Positions 53,553-61,671 of a stretch of DNA of 64,000 nt are shown here, one piece after another; position 1 is the first letter of the stretch, and each line of letters begins with the position of its first letter. Position numbers and translations under genes: made by a program. Source of the DNA: Alkalihalobacterium sp048323755 (GTDB taxonomy: Bacteria > Bacillota > Bacilli > Bacillales > Bacillaceae_F); the NCBI RefSeq assembly GCF_048323755.1, contig NZ_JBLWFS010000019.1:18611-82610 (forward strand), read 5' to 3'. The notes beneath the pieces were generated by a model that ran no database searches, was not told the origin of the DNA, and saw nothing but the letters and a program-made list of their open reading frames with translations.

Positions 53553-55084
53553 TGGGCACCCCTCATTCCTGTTCGTTCTTCAAAGGTTGGATGAACAGTC
53601 ATCGTTTTATTTTCTTGTAAAATACTATTTGCAGTTATACGGGCTGATTCAAAAATCGTCGGCAAGCCACTTCCAGGATGAGTTCCTCCACCTACCAGCC
53701 AGCAATTCTTTAACTCTTGGAATTTATTATGTGGACGGAAATACATCATTTGTTTTAAGCGGTGCGATAAATTAAATGTTGCACCTTCATAGACGAAGAG
53801 GTCTTTCTCCCATTGAAGAGGTGTAATCATCTTTTCCACCTCGATGTTCGCTTGCAGACCTTTAAATTCGGTACGGCTTTCAATTTGCTCTAGTACGAGT
53901 TGTCGAAACTCGCTTTTGTGTTTCTCCCAATCAATTAAACTCGTATTATTAGGAACTGGTGCTAATATATAAAGTGCAGATTTCCCTTTTGGTGCAAGAG
54001 TTGGATCTGTAACACAAGCATTTTGAATATAAATAGAAGGATTGTTAGAAAGAACCTTTGAATTTGTAATTTCTTCTACATTCTTTTTGTAATCCTCTGA
54101 AAAAACAATGGTATGATGTGGTAATTTGAATTCTTTATTTACTCCCAAATACAACATAAACGTAGAACAAGAATAATCTTTTTTCTTTAACTGTTGTTTT
54201 GAGTAAGACTTTAATAATCCATCATCTAATAAATGGGTCATTGCATGAGCAAAATCGGCGTTCACAATGACATCATCACAATGTACCTTTTCCCCATCCT
54301 CTAACAAAACACCGGTTATTTCTCTATCTTTCGTTAATAGTTTTTTTACTCCAACACCTGTTACTATCTCTCCTCCATATTCTTTAATGACTTTAGCCAT
54401 TGCCTTAGGAATTTGATTCAGCCCGCCTATTGGGTGGAACACACCATACTTATGTTCCATATAAGATAAAATACTAAACGCTCCTGGACATTCCCACGGT
54501 GACATTCCCAAATATTTAGATTGAAATGTAAACGCTAATTTGAGTTTTTCGTCTGAAAAGAAGTCCCCAAGTACATCGTATAAAGACCTTCCCAATGAGA
54601 GCTGCGGCAATGCTCTTAAGGTCCTTAATCGAAAATAATCCAATAAAGAGCTATGTCGATTTTGAAGAAGTGGCATAAGTGCATCCAGTTTCTTATCCGA
54701 TTGCTTCATAAATCGTTCATACCCCTCACCATTGCCTGGGAACAGTTCTTCTATTTTCTTTCTCGTTTCATGAACGTTTTTAGAAGGTGAGAAAATGACG
54801 TCCGAAAACCTAAGTTCATACATTGGATCTAACTCCACTAGAGAAAGATAATCCTCGAGCTTTTTACCTGCCGCATCAAACAACTCCTCTAATATGTGCG
54901 GCATACTTAAAAAAGTTGGTCCTAAGTCAAATGTAAAATCATCTAATTGAAATGAAGATGTTCTTCCTCCTACATAAGGCTGCTTCTCAAACACCGTTAC
55001 TTTATATCCTTGACTAACGAGCAACATCGCAACAGCCAATCCTCCTGGCCCTGCTCCAACAACACCAATATGCTTTTGAGCCAT
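53549..55084 (-). CDS. Phytoene-desaturase family enzyme (CrtNc-like)
   Basis: Third CrtI-family enzyme of the cluster (511 residues). FAD motif VVGAGPGGLAVAMLLVSQG (about 5-23); C-terminal VGGGTHPGSGLPTIFES. FQSKYLGMSPWECPGAFS marks the substrate domain. Three such enzymes are typical of pigmented Bacillus strains, where they act as desaturase, terminal oxidase and aldehyde dehydrogenase-like steps; the role of this one cannot be fixed by eye. First gene of the minus-strand operon, directly behind a good sigma-A promoter and the triple-repeat operator. Confidence 0.8.
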   Translation of the reverse strand: MAQKHIGVVGAGPGGLAVAMLLVSQGYKVTVFEKQPYVGGRTSSFQLDDFTFDLGPTFLSMPHILEELFDAAGKKLEDYLSLVELDPMYELRFSDVIFSPSKNVHETRKKIEELFPGNGEGYERFMKQSDKKLDALMPLLQNRHSSLLDYFRLRTLRALPQLSLGRSLYDVLGDFFSDEKLKLAFTFQSKYLGMSPWECPGAFSILSYMEHKYGVFHPIGGLNQIPKAMAKVIKEYGGEIVTGVGVKKLLTKDREITGVLLEDGEKVHCDDVIVNADFAHAMTHLLDDGLLKSYSKQQLKKKDYSCSTFMLYLGVNKEFKLPHHTIVFSEDYKKNVEEITNSKVLSNNPSIYIQNACVTDPTLAPKGKSALYILAPVPNNTSLIDWEKHKSEFRQLVLEQIESRTEFKGLQANIEVEKMITPLQWEKDLFVYEGATFNLSHRLKQMMYFRPHNKFQELKNCWLVGGGTHPGSGLPTIFESARITANSILQENKTMTVHPTFEERTGMRGAQ

Positions 55085-55100
55085 TTTACACCTCCACTAC

Positions 55101-55133
55101 TAATCACACAAAAGTTATACAATAGTTATACAA
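55101..55133. promoter_or_regulatory. Triple 11-bp direct repeat at the crtN/crtM operon promoter
   Basis: On the minus strand TTGTATAACTA, TTGTATAACTT and TTGTGTGATTA abut each other with an exact 11-base period, immediately downstream of the -10 (55136-55141). A bound protein would cover the transcription start. The mirror set at 46974-47006 has the same consensus (AAGTTATACAA on the plus strand). The arrangement matches that of CarH/LitR operators; the identity of the regulator is inference. Confidence 0.75.
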
Positions 55134-55135
55134 AC

Positions 55136-55164
55136 AGTATATTCGATAAATAAAAATTGTTCAA
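55136..55164 (-). promoter_or_regulatory. Sigma-A promoter of the minus-strand carotenoid operon
   Basis: Minus strand TTGAAC (55164-55159), 17-base spacer, TATACT (55141-55136), followed directly by the triple direct repeat. Confidence 0.75.
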
Positions 55165-55242
55165 ATATAAAGGCAAAAAAAAAATAAAACTTTACAAAAA
55201 AGTTTTATTTTTTAGCGAAATATCTATTTAACTATGTTAATT

Positions 55243-55272
55243 AAAAAGAGACGCCTTGTACTAGACGCCTCT
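55243..55272 (-). terminator. Terminator of the guanine/hypoxanthine permease gene
   Basis: AGAGGCG pairs with CGTCTCT (one wobble) and is followed by five T residues on the minus strand. Confidence 0.65.
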
Positions 55273-55282
55273 GCAAACTATG

Positions 55283-56572
55283 TTAATGTGCTGGGAAGAA
55301 AATCATTTGTAGAATGAAGATGACACCAAACACATATAAAATAGGATGAACTTCTTTTCCTTTTCCACTCACTAATTTCATTAATGGATACGTAATGAAG
55401 CCAATCGCAATTCCAGTTGCAATACTCGATGTAAGCGGCATTGTTAAAATAATCGCGAACGCCGGAAAGGCTTCGTCAAATGTTTTCCAATCAATACGAG
55501 CTAAGCCCTCCATCATGAAGCAACCTACAATAATGAGTACAGGAGCGGTTATTGCTGGTAAAGACGAGATTGCTGCAATAGCTGGCGAGAAAAACATAGC
55601 CAGGATAAATAAAACCGCTACAACCACTGATGTTAAACCTGTTCTTCCACCTGCTGCTACACCTGATGACGATTCGATATAGGCACTTGATGGGCTCGTA
55701 CCAAACGTCGAACCTACTGTCGTTGATAACGCATCTGCCATTAAAGCCGATTTCGCTCTAGGGAATTTTCCATCCTTCATTAATCCTGCTTGATCAGCTA
55801 CTCCAATCATCGTCCCTGTCGTATCAAAAATCGTAACTAACAAAAAGGCAAATACAACTGTGTACAATCCGTGGGTAAACACTCCAGCAATATCTAAATC
55901 AAAGAATACAGGAGCAGGGGGTACAGATACGACACCTTCAAATTGAAGCATTCCAGTAAATAGTCCAACAATAGCCGTAATCACCATTCCAATAAAAAGG
56001 GCACCATTTATCTTTTTTGCCATTAATATTAATGTTAAAAACAAGCCAAAAATAGATAGTAGTGTGATAGGCTGATGTAAATCACCGAATGTGACCATTG
56101 TATCTGGACTTGGTACGACAATACCCGCCATTTTCAAACCAATAAAGGCAATAAATAACCCGATACCTGAAGTAATTCCATATTTAAGCGAATTCGGAAT
56201 CGCACGAATTAGTACTTCTCTTAATGAAGAAAATGTTAGTAAAACAAATAAAATCCCTGCTAGAAAAACGGTTCCAAATACAACTTGGTAAGAAACACCA
56301 TGTGTGGCAACGACACTAGCAAAATACGCATTCATCCCCATTCCTGGCGCAATTGCTATTGGATATTTTGCAAAAAGCCCCATATAAAGTGTCCCAACAA
56401 CAGCTGCAATGATCGTTGCCATAAACACTTGATCAAACGGCACTCCAGCAGCTGATAAAATGGCCGGGTTAACAACAATGATATAAACCATCGTCAAAAA
56501 GGTTGTAATCCCAGCAACGAACTCCGTTTTAACAGTTGTCCCGCGTTCTTTCAAATTAAAAAACTTCTCCAT
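55283..56572 (-). CDS. pbuG: Guanine/hypoxanthine permease, AzgA-like NCS2 family
   Basis: Membrane protein (429 residues, about 12-13 helices) of the AzgA group of purine transporters. Hallmarks are KTEFVAGITTFLTMVYIIVVNP (split near residue 20-36), PGMGMNAYFA (about 76-85), VTIFDTTGTMIGVADQAGLM (about 243-262), and GTSPSSAYIESSSGVAAGGRTG. Resembles B. subtilis PbuG. A guanine riboswitch and terminator stand directly upstream, so uptake should fall when guanine is plentiful. Monocistronic. Confidence 0.93.
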   Translation of the reverse strand: MEKFFNLKERGTTVKTEFVAGITTFLTMVYIIVVNPAILSAAGVPFDQVFMATIIAAVVGTLYMGLFAKYPIAIAPGMGMNAYFASVVATHGVSYQVVFGTVFLAGILFVLLTFSSLREVLIRAIPNSLKYGITSGIGLFIAFIGLKMAGIVVPSPDTMVTFGDLHQPITLLSIFGLFLTLILMAKKINGALFIGMVITAIVGLFTGMLQFEGVVSVPPAPVFFDLDIAGVFTHGLYTVVFAFLLVTIFDTTGTMIGVADQAGLMKDGKFPRAKSALMADALSTTVGSTFGTSPSSAYIESSSGVAAGGRTGLTSVVVAVLFILAMFFSPAIAAISSLPAITAPVLIIVGCFMMEGLARIDWKTFDEAFPAFAIILTMPLTSSIATGIAIGFITYPLMKLVSGKGKEVHPILYVFGVIFILQMIFFPAH

Positions 56573-56606
56573 AACCTAGACCTCCAATATTGATAACGAC
56601 TAGACG

Positions 56607-56661
56607 AAAAAAAGCCCTAACTATAAACGGGTAGTATCATGCACTCCCGTTCGTAGTTAGG
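56607..56661 (-). terminator. Guanine riboswitch terminator of pbuG
   Basis: CTAACTACGAACGGG pairs with CCCGTTTATAGTTAG, followed by G/C and seven T residues on the minus strand. The left arm includes the 3' strand of aptamer helix P1, so the two structures compete. Confidence 0.85.
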
Positions 56662-56715
56662 ACTTTACGGTTCCATCTAGAGACCCTCAAACCATATCAT
56701 TGAGGATATACGAAC
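56650..56715 (-). promoter_or_regulatory. Guanine riboswitch of pbuG
   Basis: Minus strand: P1 TTCGTA/TACGAA, conserved TATCCTCAATGATATGG, GGTCTCTAGATGG, CCGTAAA and J3/1 AACTACG. The C in AACTA points to guanine specificity. Second purine riboswitch in the window. Confidence 0.9.
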
Positions 56716-56785
56716 AATATAATAATAGTTGCTATTTTTTATCACCCAAAGAATAATAATACATACAATACCTTTGAGTCAACTA

Positions 56786-58162
56786 TTAATTGTTCGTATT
56801 TTTTGTTAAATTCTTTAAAAAACTAAAAATACTTAATGCCACAATGGATAGAACACATAAAAAGAAAAAGCTTATTCCAAATGCTTGGTCACCACTACTC
56901 CAAAATGGTATGGCTATCGTCTGAAAAACCTGAAATTCTAATAGTTTTCCTGAAACCGAAACTCCAAAAGCTCCCCCTATAAATTGAGATAGTTGGAGAA
57001 CACCTATACTTGAAGCGAATTTTTCACTACTTAGATCATTAGAAAGGTAATTAGGTAAACCCATCGTAATGGATGAAAATCCTATACTGGAAATAAGGTA
57101 AAAAAAGATAACCGTTATAGAAGATAAATGACTTAAGAAAGCGAATAAACTTGTTGAAACAAGTAAAAAGCTAATCCCCAGTCCAATGATCATTGTAGAA
57201 CCAACTCGATCCATCATTCTGCCGATATAGATTGCAAGAATAGCAGATAACATGGCACCTGGGAATATAATCATTCCAATCATCGCACTAGAGGTATTGA
57301 ATACTTTTGCTAAAAGTAATGGACTTAAAAATAAGAGAGAAAAGTTAATAAAGAAAATTAAGAATCCAATCAATGCAATTGAGATAAATACTTTATTTGC
57401 TAAAAGGTCGGGTGGTATCAATGGATTTCTCACCTTTTTTATATGCAGCCAGAAGATAACAAAGAATAAGCTGCCAAGCAACAAAATAAACTGACTGGTC
57501 GTTATAAAAATAAGGAGGGAAATGACTCCTATTAGTAAATAGATTAGTCCTAAAAAATCAATGGACTGAGCCGTTGATCGCTCTTTAGGTAAATTGTATA
57601 AATAAATCGGTAAAGTCAACACACCAACTAAACTAATGATAAATAAAAAAGACCAACCTAAATATTGAGTAATAATGCCGCCTATAAGTGGACCTAAACC
57701 AAATCCTAATGTAGACGCAGCAGATACAACGCCCATTCCCCGCCCCCGCCGTTCAATAGCGATATATCTCGATATAATGACGATACCTAGAGCAGCAACA
57801 CAGCAAGCACCTGACGCTTGAATTACTCTTGATAACAATAAAACTGTATAGTCTACAGCTAGAACGCCGGCAATCGAGCCAATTCCGAACAAGGAAAGTC
57901 CAACCGTGAATAGTGTAGATATCGACTTTTGTTGAGAAAGCTTACTATACAACACCGTTCCCACTGCAAATACAACCGAATAACTTGTTACGATCCACGA
58001 TGCTGATGACGGGGTGAGTGAAAAATGAATGATAATCTCAGGTATCGCTACATTAAACATCGTTGTATTCATAACGATAATAAGTACATTAATGAATAAT
58101 CCGACATAAAGTAACCTCTCATTTTTCACCGTTATATGTTCTTTCTGTTCAGCAAGTTCCAT
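56786..58162 (-). CDS. MFS drug exporter-like protein (DHA2 type)
   Basis: Major facilitator superfamily protein of 458 residues, about 14 helices. The sequence layout follows the Tet(K)/Tet(L) group: FNVAIPEI in helix 1, WIVTSYSVVFAVGTVLYSKLS (around residues 56-76), the antiporter motif C region GFGLGPLIGGIITQYLGWSFLF (split around 152-173) and IERRGRG before it. Export of a small molecule by proton exchange is likely; the substrate is unknown and resistance should not be assumed. Monocistronic, with no regulator adjacent. Confidence 0.85.
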   Translation of the reverse strand: MELAEQKEHITVKNERLLYVGLFINVLIIVMNTTMFNVAIPEIIIHFSLTPSSASWIVTSYSVVFAVGTVLYSKLSQQKSISTLFTVGLSLFGIGSIAGVLAVDYTVLLLSRVIQASGACCVAALGIVIISRYIAIERRGRGMGVVSAASTLGFGLGPLIGGIITQYLGWSFLFIISLVGVLTLPIYLYNLPKERSTAQSIDFLGLIYLLIGVISLLIFITTSQFILLLGSLFFVIFWLHIKKVRNPLIPPDLLANKVFISIALIGFLIFFINFSLLFLSPLLLAKVFNTSSAMIGMIIFPGAMLSAILAIYIGRMMDRVGSTMIIGLGISFLLVSTSLFAFLSHLSSITVIFFYLISSIGFSSITMGLPNYLSNDLSSEKFASSIGVLQLSQFIGGAFGVSVSGKLLEFQVFQTIAIPFWSSGDQAFGISFFFLCVLSIVALSIFSFLKNLTKNTNN

Positions 58163-58242
58163 TTTCCACCTCTTTCAAGCTGACTTTTAATTTTCCTAAT
58201 ATATATTATTATCAGAAAAATGATCAAATCTCAATAAAATAG

Positions 58243-58280
58243 AAAAAACAGGTGCTTATTTGATACGTAAACACCTGTTT
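58243..58280 (-). terminator. Terminator of the PC4-like gene
   Basis: AAACAGGTG pairs with CACCTGTTT, followed by a T-run on the minus strand. It lies 120 bases beyond the stop codon of the PC4-like gene; nothing else is evident in between. Confidence 0.75.
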
Positions 58281-58402
58281 AAACACTAGCTTATTTTTTT
58301 ACTCACTCAGCATATTTACAAACATTGCATCTCGTTTGCAGTCACTTTTTAACATAGGTATTTTGCAATGTACTCTACTTCCCGCAGCATTGACTTTTTA
58401 GT

Positions 58403-58624
58403 TTATACATCAAGCTGATTAAGTATAGATTTTAATTCAATTACTTCTTCCTTTGATAAAGTGAGTCCTTTACCCATCTTTTCATGATTCGCATCCCAAT
58501 CACGTAGGTCAAACTTTGCTTCCCGACCATTCCAGCTAACTAAATTCAATTCTTTTTTCCATCCTTTTGCATTTTCTGATAATACTCCCAGACTTTTCTC
58601 AATTTCATATTTAATATCTGCCAT
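58403..58624 (-). CDS. YdbC-like PC4-family single-stranded DNA-binding protein
   Basis: A 73-residue protein of the YdbC/PC4 family, whose members bind single-stranded DNA as a dimer. The family pattern GVLSENAKGWKKELNLVSWN (13-32) and DLRDWDANHEKMGKGLTLS is clear. It forms a four-stranded sheet plus a C-terminal helix in homologues. Monocistronic. Function in Firmicutes is not well defined; a role in transcription or DNA repair is inferred from the fold. Confidence 0.85.
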   Translation of the reverse strand: MADIKYEIEKSLGVLSENAKGWKKELNLVSWNGREAKFDLRDWDANHEKMGKGLTLSKEEVIELKSILNQLDV

Positions 58625-59008
58625 TCAAATGCCTCCACAATGATTAGTTTCATTTTCCTAGTATACCAGACCTTTTGTTACATCATTCAGCTCTTATAGT
58701 CAATATTACGTGATGAACAGAGAAGTCTCATTATTTTTTGTTCTTTTAGACGATTTTAAGTAAATGATTTTTATCAACGGATAGGTTAGAGATAAGGGCG
58801 GTACAGCCCAAAATTGGAGAAAAAATTATTGAGGACTTACTTCATTATAGTGGGAACTTAAAACATGTTTAATTGTGAAGATCGTTCGTTATTCTCTTAT
58901 TAATTTGGATATAATTTAGGTTTGTCACCTCCCAATTAATAATATATACTAAATAACTTGTTAATAGTTTTAAAGCTTTGTTAAGTTTTTGTTGATACTA
59001 TTGGTCTA
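58625..59008. other. Intergenic region between the PC4-like and zinc-ribbon genes
   Basis: About 380 AT-rich bases between divergent genes. Apart from promoters I see no gene, hairpin or repeat here. Confidence 0.4.
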
Positions 59009-59037
59009 TTAGAATCACTCGTATTTTGTACTATAAT
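59009..59037 (+). promoter_or_regulatory. Sigma-A promoter of the zinc-ribbon/protease operon
   Basis: TTAGAA, 17-base spacer, TATAAT, about 40 bases before the translation start. Confidence 0.65.
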
Positions 59038-59078
59038 GTCACTATGTGTATTTTTATTTAGGAAGGCTGGTAACAATC

Positions 59079-60284
59079 ATGTTTTGTCACTCGTGTGGGA
59101 ATAAACGTTTAGACACCGAAAGATATTGTCCGAAGTGTGGGACAGCATTTATGGAAGGCCTAGACGAAGTTAGTGCAACTACTGAAGACAACTCTAACTC
59201 TTCTTCTCTCCCACCTAAAAAACAACAAAGCAAAAAAAATAAAACACTAACTTTATGGCTTCTTCCCATATTAAGTACCCTTTGCGTTACGATCGTACTG
59301 ATTTCATATTACTACTATGAAGCATCAATTAATAATCGGGTAGCTTCATTAAATCAGAAAATTGAATCTAACTTTTCTTCAGGTGAATATAAACAAGCGG
59401 AAAAGAAAATAACAGAAGCACTTGAATTAAGAGACATGACGATGTTTCAACAGTATCGAGATATCGTTAAGTTAGCCCTCCAATATGAACAGAAGTTACA
59501 TGAGATTGATGACTTAATTCAATTAAATCAAGTCATTCAGGCGTCTCTACACATAAAGAATTTAAAAGAACATATGCATGAGACTAATTATTATCTTCCC
59601 TTACTCCAACCAATTCAATTACGCTTGGAGAATACCGAGGTCAACTTAACGGTAGCTGAAGCTAAAATGGAATTAAATGAACTTGAAACCGTTGCAGAAC
59701 TAGGACAGAAACTATCTAGCCTTTCTTCTTTTAACGGTGAAGAAGCGGAAAAAATAAAACAACAAATCTTAAATAAAATTGTCCAAATTTCATACGAGAA
59801 AGCAGAAATGCATTTGCAAAAGCATGAGTTTTCAAAAGCACTCTATGCCTTAGAAACAGGACTTCAATATGCGATCAATGATGCAAAGCTTTTATCGTTT
59901 ATTGATAGAGTAAATGATGAAAAACTAGCTTTTGAACATGCCGAACAAAACCGCCTTGAAGCAGCGATGGTTGCAGCCGCAAAAGAAGATCTAAAAAACC
60001 GTACCGAGGCAGTGGAAATCACTTCGATTGATATTGAACTAGATGAGTTTGGAGACGTTTATTTATTTGGTGATGTTATAAATAATGGAACAACAACTAT
60101 TTATTCAATCGACATCCATTACTCTATCTTTGACGAAGACGAAGAACTAGTAACGGAAACGGTAACTTCTGTTTATCCATATGAACTAGCCCCTGGAGAG
60201 ACAGGGCGTTTTAGTCATTCTTACTATGGCATATTTGAAGAATTAAGTGTTACTGTTGAAAGTATTACTTGGCAGATTTACTAA
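59079..60284 (+). CDS. Zinc-ribbon membrane protein with coiled coil and FxLYD-like domain
   Basis: A 401-residue protein. An N-terminal zinc ribbon (CHSCGNKRLDTERYCPKCG, residues 3-21) is followed by a basic linker, one membrane helix (about 57-80), a long helical/coiled-coil region (about 85-305) and a C-terminal beta-rich domain (about 308-401) resembling FxLYD, which usually faces outside. The zinc ribbon should be cytoplasmic. I chose the ATG at 59079 because the zinc-ribbon proteins usually begin MFCxxCG; an in-frame ATG at 59046 exists. It precedes the HtrA-like protease by 15 bases, which suggests joint function in envelope stress. Function unknown. Confidence 0.78.
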   Translation: MFCHSCGNKRLDTERYCPKCGTAFMEGLDEVSATTEDNSNSSSLPPKKQQSKKNKTLTLWLLPILSTLCVTIVLISYYYYEASINNRVASLNQKIESNFSSGEYKQAEKKITEALELRDMTMFQQYRDIVKLALQYEQKLHEIDDLIQLNQVIQASLHIKNLKEHMHETNYYLPLLQPIQLRLENTEVNLTVAEAKMELNELETVAELGQKLSSLSSFNGEEAEKIKQQILNKIVQISYEKAEMHLQKHEFSKALYALETGLQYAINDAKLLSFIDRVNDEKLAFEHAEQNRLEAAMVAAAKEDLKNRTEAVEITSIDIELDEFGDVYLFGDVINNGTTTIYSIDIHYSIFDEDEELVTETVTSVYPYELAPGETGRFSHSYYGIFEELSVTVESITWQIY

Positions 60285-60299
60285 AGGATGGTTTAACAA

Positions 60300-61427
60300 A
60301 TGAACAGTAAATGGTTAGCTAGTATCTTATCAACTACTCTCATTTGGGTACTTGGTGTTGTCGCATTTTTCTTTATCTCTGACTGGGTTCCAGCTCAGCT
60401 TCATATCGAGTCCTCAATACTAACTGAGATGGATGCGTCTAGAGAAGATACTGACGAGAAAAGTGTAAAAGAGATTATTCATCAATCTCAAAAATCGGTT
60501 GTTATGATTGAAGTTGAAAGGACCGGCTCAGTCGGTTCAGGTTTCATTTATAACAATCAAGGCGATATTATCACGAACGCACATGTTGTAGCAGGAACAG
60601 ACGAGGTAAAAGTGAAGTTGGCCGACACAAGGGAGTACGATGGAACTGTAATCGGAATGAGTACAGACACGGACATCGCCCTCATCCGTGTGCCGGAATT
60701 AAAAGACATTGAGCCTCTACTACTTGCAAAAGATTATCCTCCTGAGTTAGGTGATGAAGTACTCGCGTTAGGGAGCCCGCTCGGTTATCAAAACACGGTC
60801 ACAACTGGAATTATTAGTGGGGTTGATCGCAGCTTTGAAATTGATCATTATCATTACGAAAATGCCTATCAATTTTCTGCACCAATCGCACCAGGCAATA
60901 GCGGTGGACCACTTATTTTGATTAAAACTGGGGAAGTCATTGGGATTAATTCTGCCGCAACCGAAGTAGGTACGATTGGGTTTAGTATTCCAATTATCGA
61001 TATTCTCCCTCTTGTGACAAGTTGGTCGGAAACACCAATGACTTCTTTACCTTCTATGGAATATTCGATCAATGAAGAGCAAATTGCTTCATCCATAGAA
61101 AGCATAGCGACTTATCTCGTACAATATTTCTATGAAAGCATAGATCAACAAGATTACGTAAATGCTTATTCATTGCTAGGAAATTCATGGCAATTAAATA
61201 CGAATTATGAGCAATTTAGAGAAGGATACTTAAATACTCGTTCCGTCATTATTGATGATATTTATACGCGGACAGAAGGAGAAAAAGTAACTGTCTTTGC
61301 AATTATTCATGCAGAAGAACGTCAAGATGGAGAAGTAGTTACTGAAAAATATAAAGTAGAATATAAAGTCGGTTATGAGAATGATCAATTAAAATTGATT
61401 AGCGGTACAGGGGAAATCATAGAGTAG
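60300..61427 (+). CDS. HtrA-like membrane-anchored serine protease without PDZ domain
   Basis: Trypsin-like S1C protease (375 residues). One N-terminal membrane helix (about 8-28) anchors it; the catalytic triad is His95 (TNAHVV), Asp125 (TDIAL) and Ser201 (GNSGGP). The C-terminal part (about 260-375) is not a PDZ domain but a separate alpha/beta domain, perhaps NTF2-like, with IATYLVQYFYESIDQQDYVNAY. Expected to act outside the membrane on misfolded or specific substrates. Cotranscribed with the zinc-ribbon protein. Confidence 0.87.
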   Translation: MNSKWLASILSTTLIWVLGVVAFFFISDWVPAQLHIESSILTEMDASREDTDEKSVKEIIHQSQKSVVMIEVERTGSVGSGFIYNNQGDIITNAHVVAGTDEVKVKLADTREYDGTVIGMSTDTDIALIRVPELKDIEPLLLAKDYPPELGDEVLALGSPLGYQNTVTTGIISGVDRSFEIDHYHYENAYQFSAPIAPGNSGGPLILIKTGEVIGINSAATEVGTIGFSIPIIDILPLVTSWSETPMTSLPSMEYSINEEQIASSIESIATYLVQYFYESIDQQDYVNAYSLLGNSWQLNTNYEQFREGYLNTRSVIIDDIYTRTEGEKVTVFAIIHAEERQDGEVVTEKYKVEYKVGYENDQLKLISGTGEIIE

Positions 61428-61504
61428 CTGTTATGAAAAAATGGATTAGTAGTATCATTGATGAGCTCAGTTTTATCGAAGAGAATTTATTATATAGCAA
61501 AATA

Positions 61505-61551
61505 AAAACAGAGATGTAAATCAAATGATGATTTACATCTCTGTTTTTATT
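61505..61551. terminator. Bidirectional terminator after the HtrA-like gene
   Basis: AAAAACAGAGATGTAAATC pairs with GATTTACATCTCTGTTTTT, an almost perfect long stem flanked by A- and T-runs. Confidence 0.9.
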
Positions 61552-61597
61552 GAGGCAGTTTTTATCCAGTTTTAGGGATTAACTTAACTCAGGTTGT

Positions 61598-61660
61598 AAT
61601 CCAGTCTCTTGAACAAAGTATAAGTGGACTCCAGATCCGGTACCGATAGACTGGATTAAC
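61598..61660. repeat. Inverted repeat near the end of the second TIGR03943 gene
   Basis: TAATCCAGTCTC pairs with TAGACTGGATTA (10-11 pairs) around a 36-base loop. No T-run follows. It may be an RNA hairpin at the end of the minus-strand pair; function not evident. Confidence 0.4.
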
Positions 61661-61671
61661 ATTTCTCTTTT

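Noticed and set aside
55186..55217. AT-only hairpin upstream of the crt promoter as a regulatory RNA
   Set aside because: AAAATAAAACTT/AGTTTTATTTTT pairs, but pure AT composition in an AT-rich gap makes it weak evidence.
56786..58162. Tetracycline resistance determinant
   Set aside because: The transporter shares the layout of the Tet(K)/Tet(L) group but so do many drug/proton exporters; substrate cannot be deduced.
61434..61520. 28-codon open frame after the HtrA-like gene
   Set aside because: No convincing ribosome site, and its end runs into the terminator stem; nothing supports translation.
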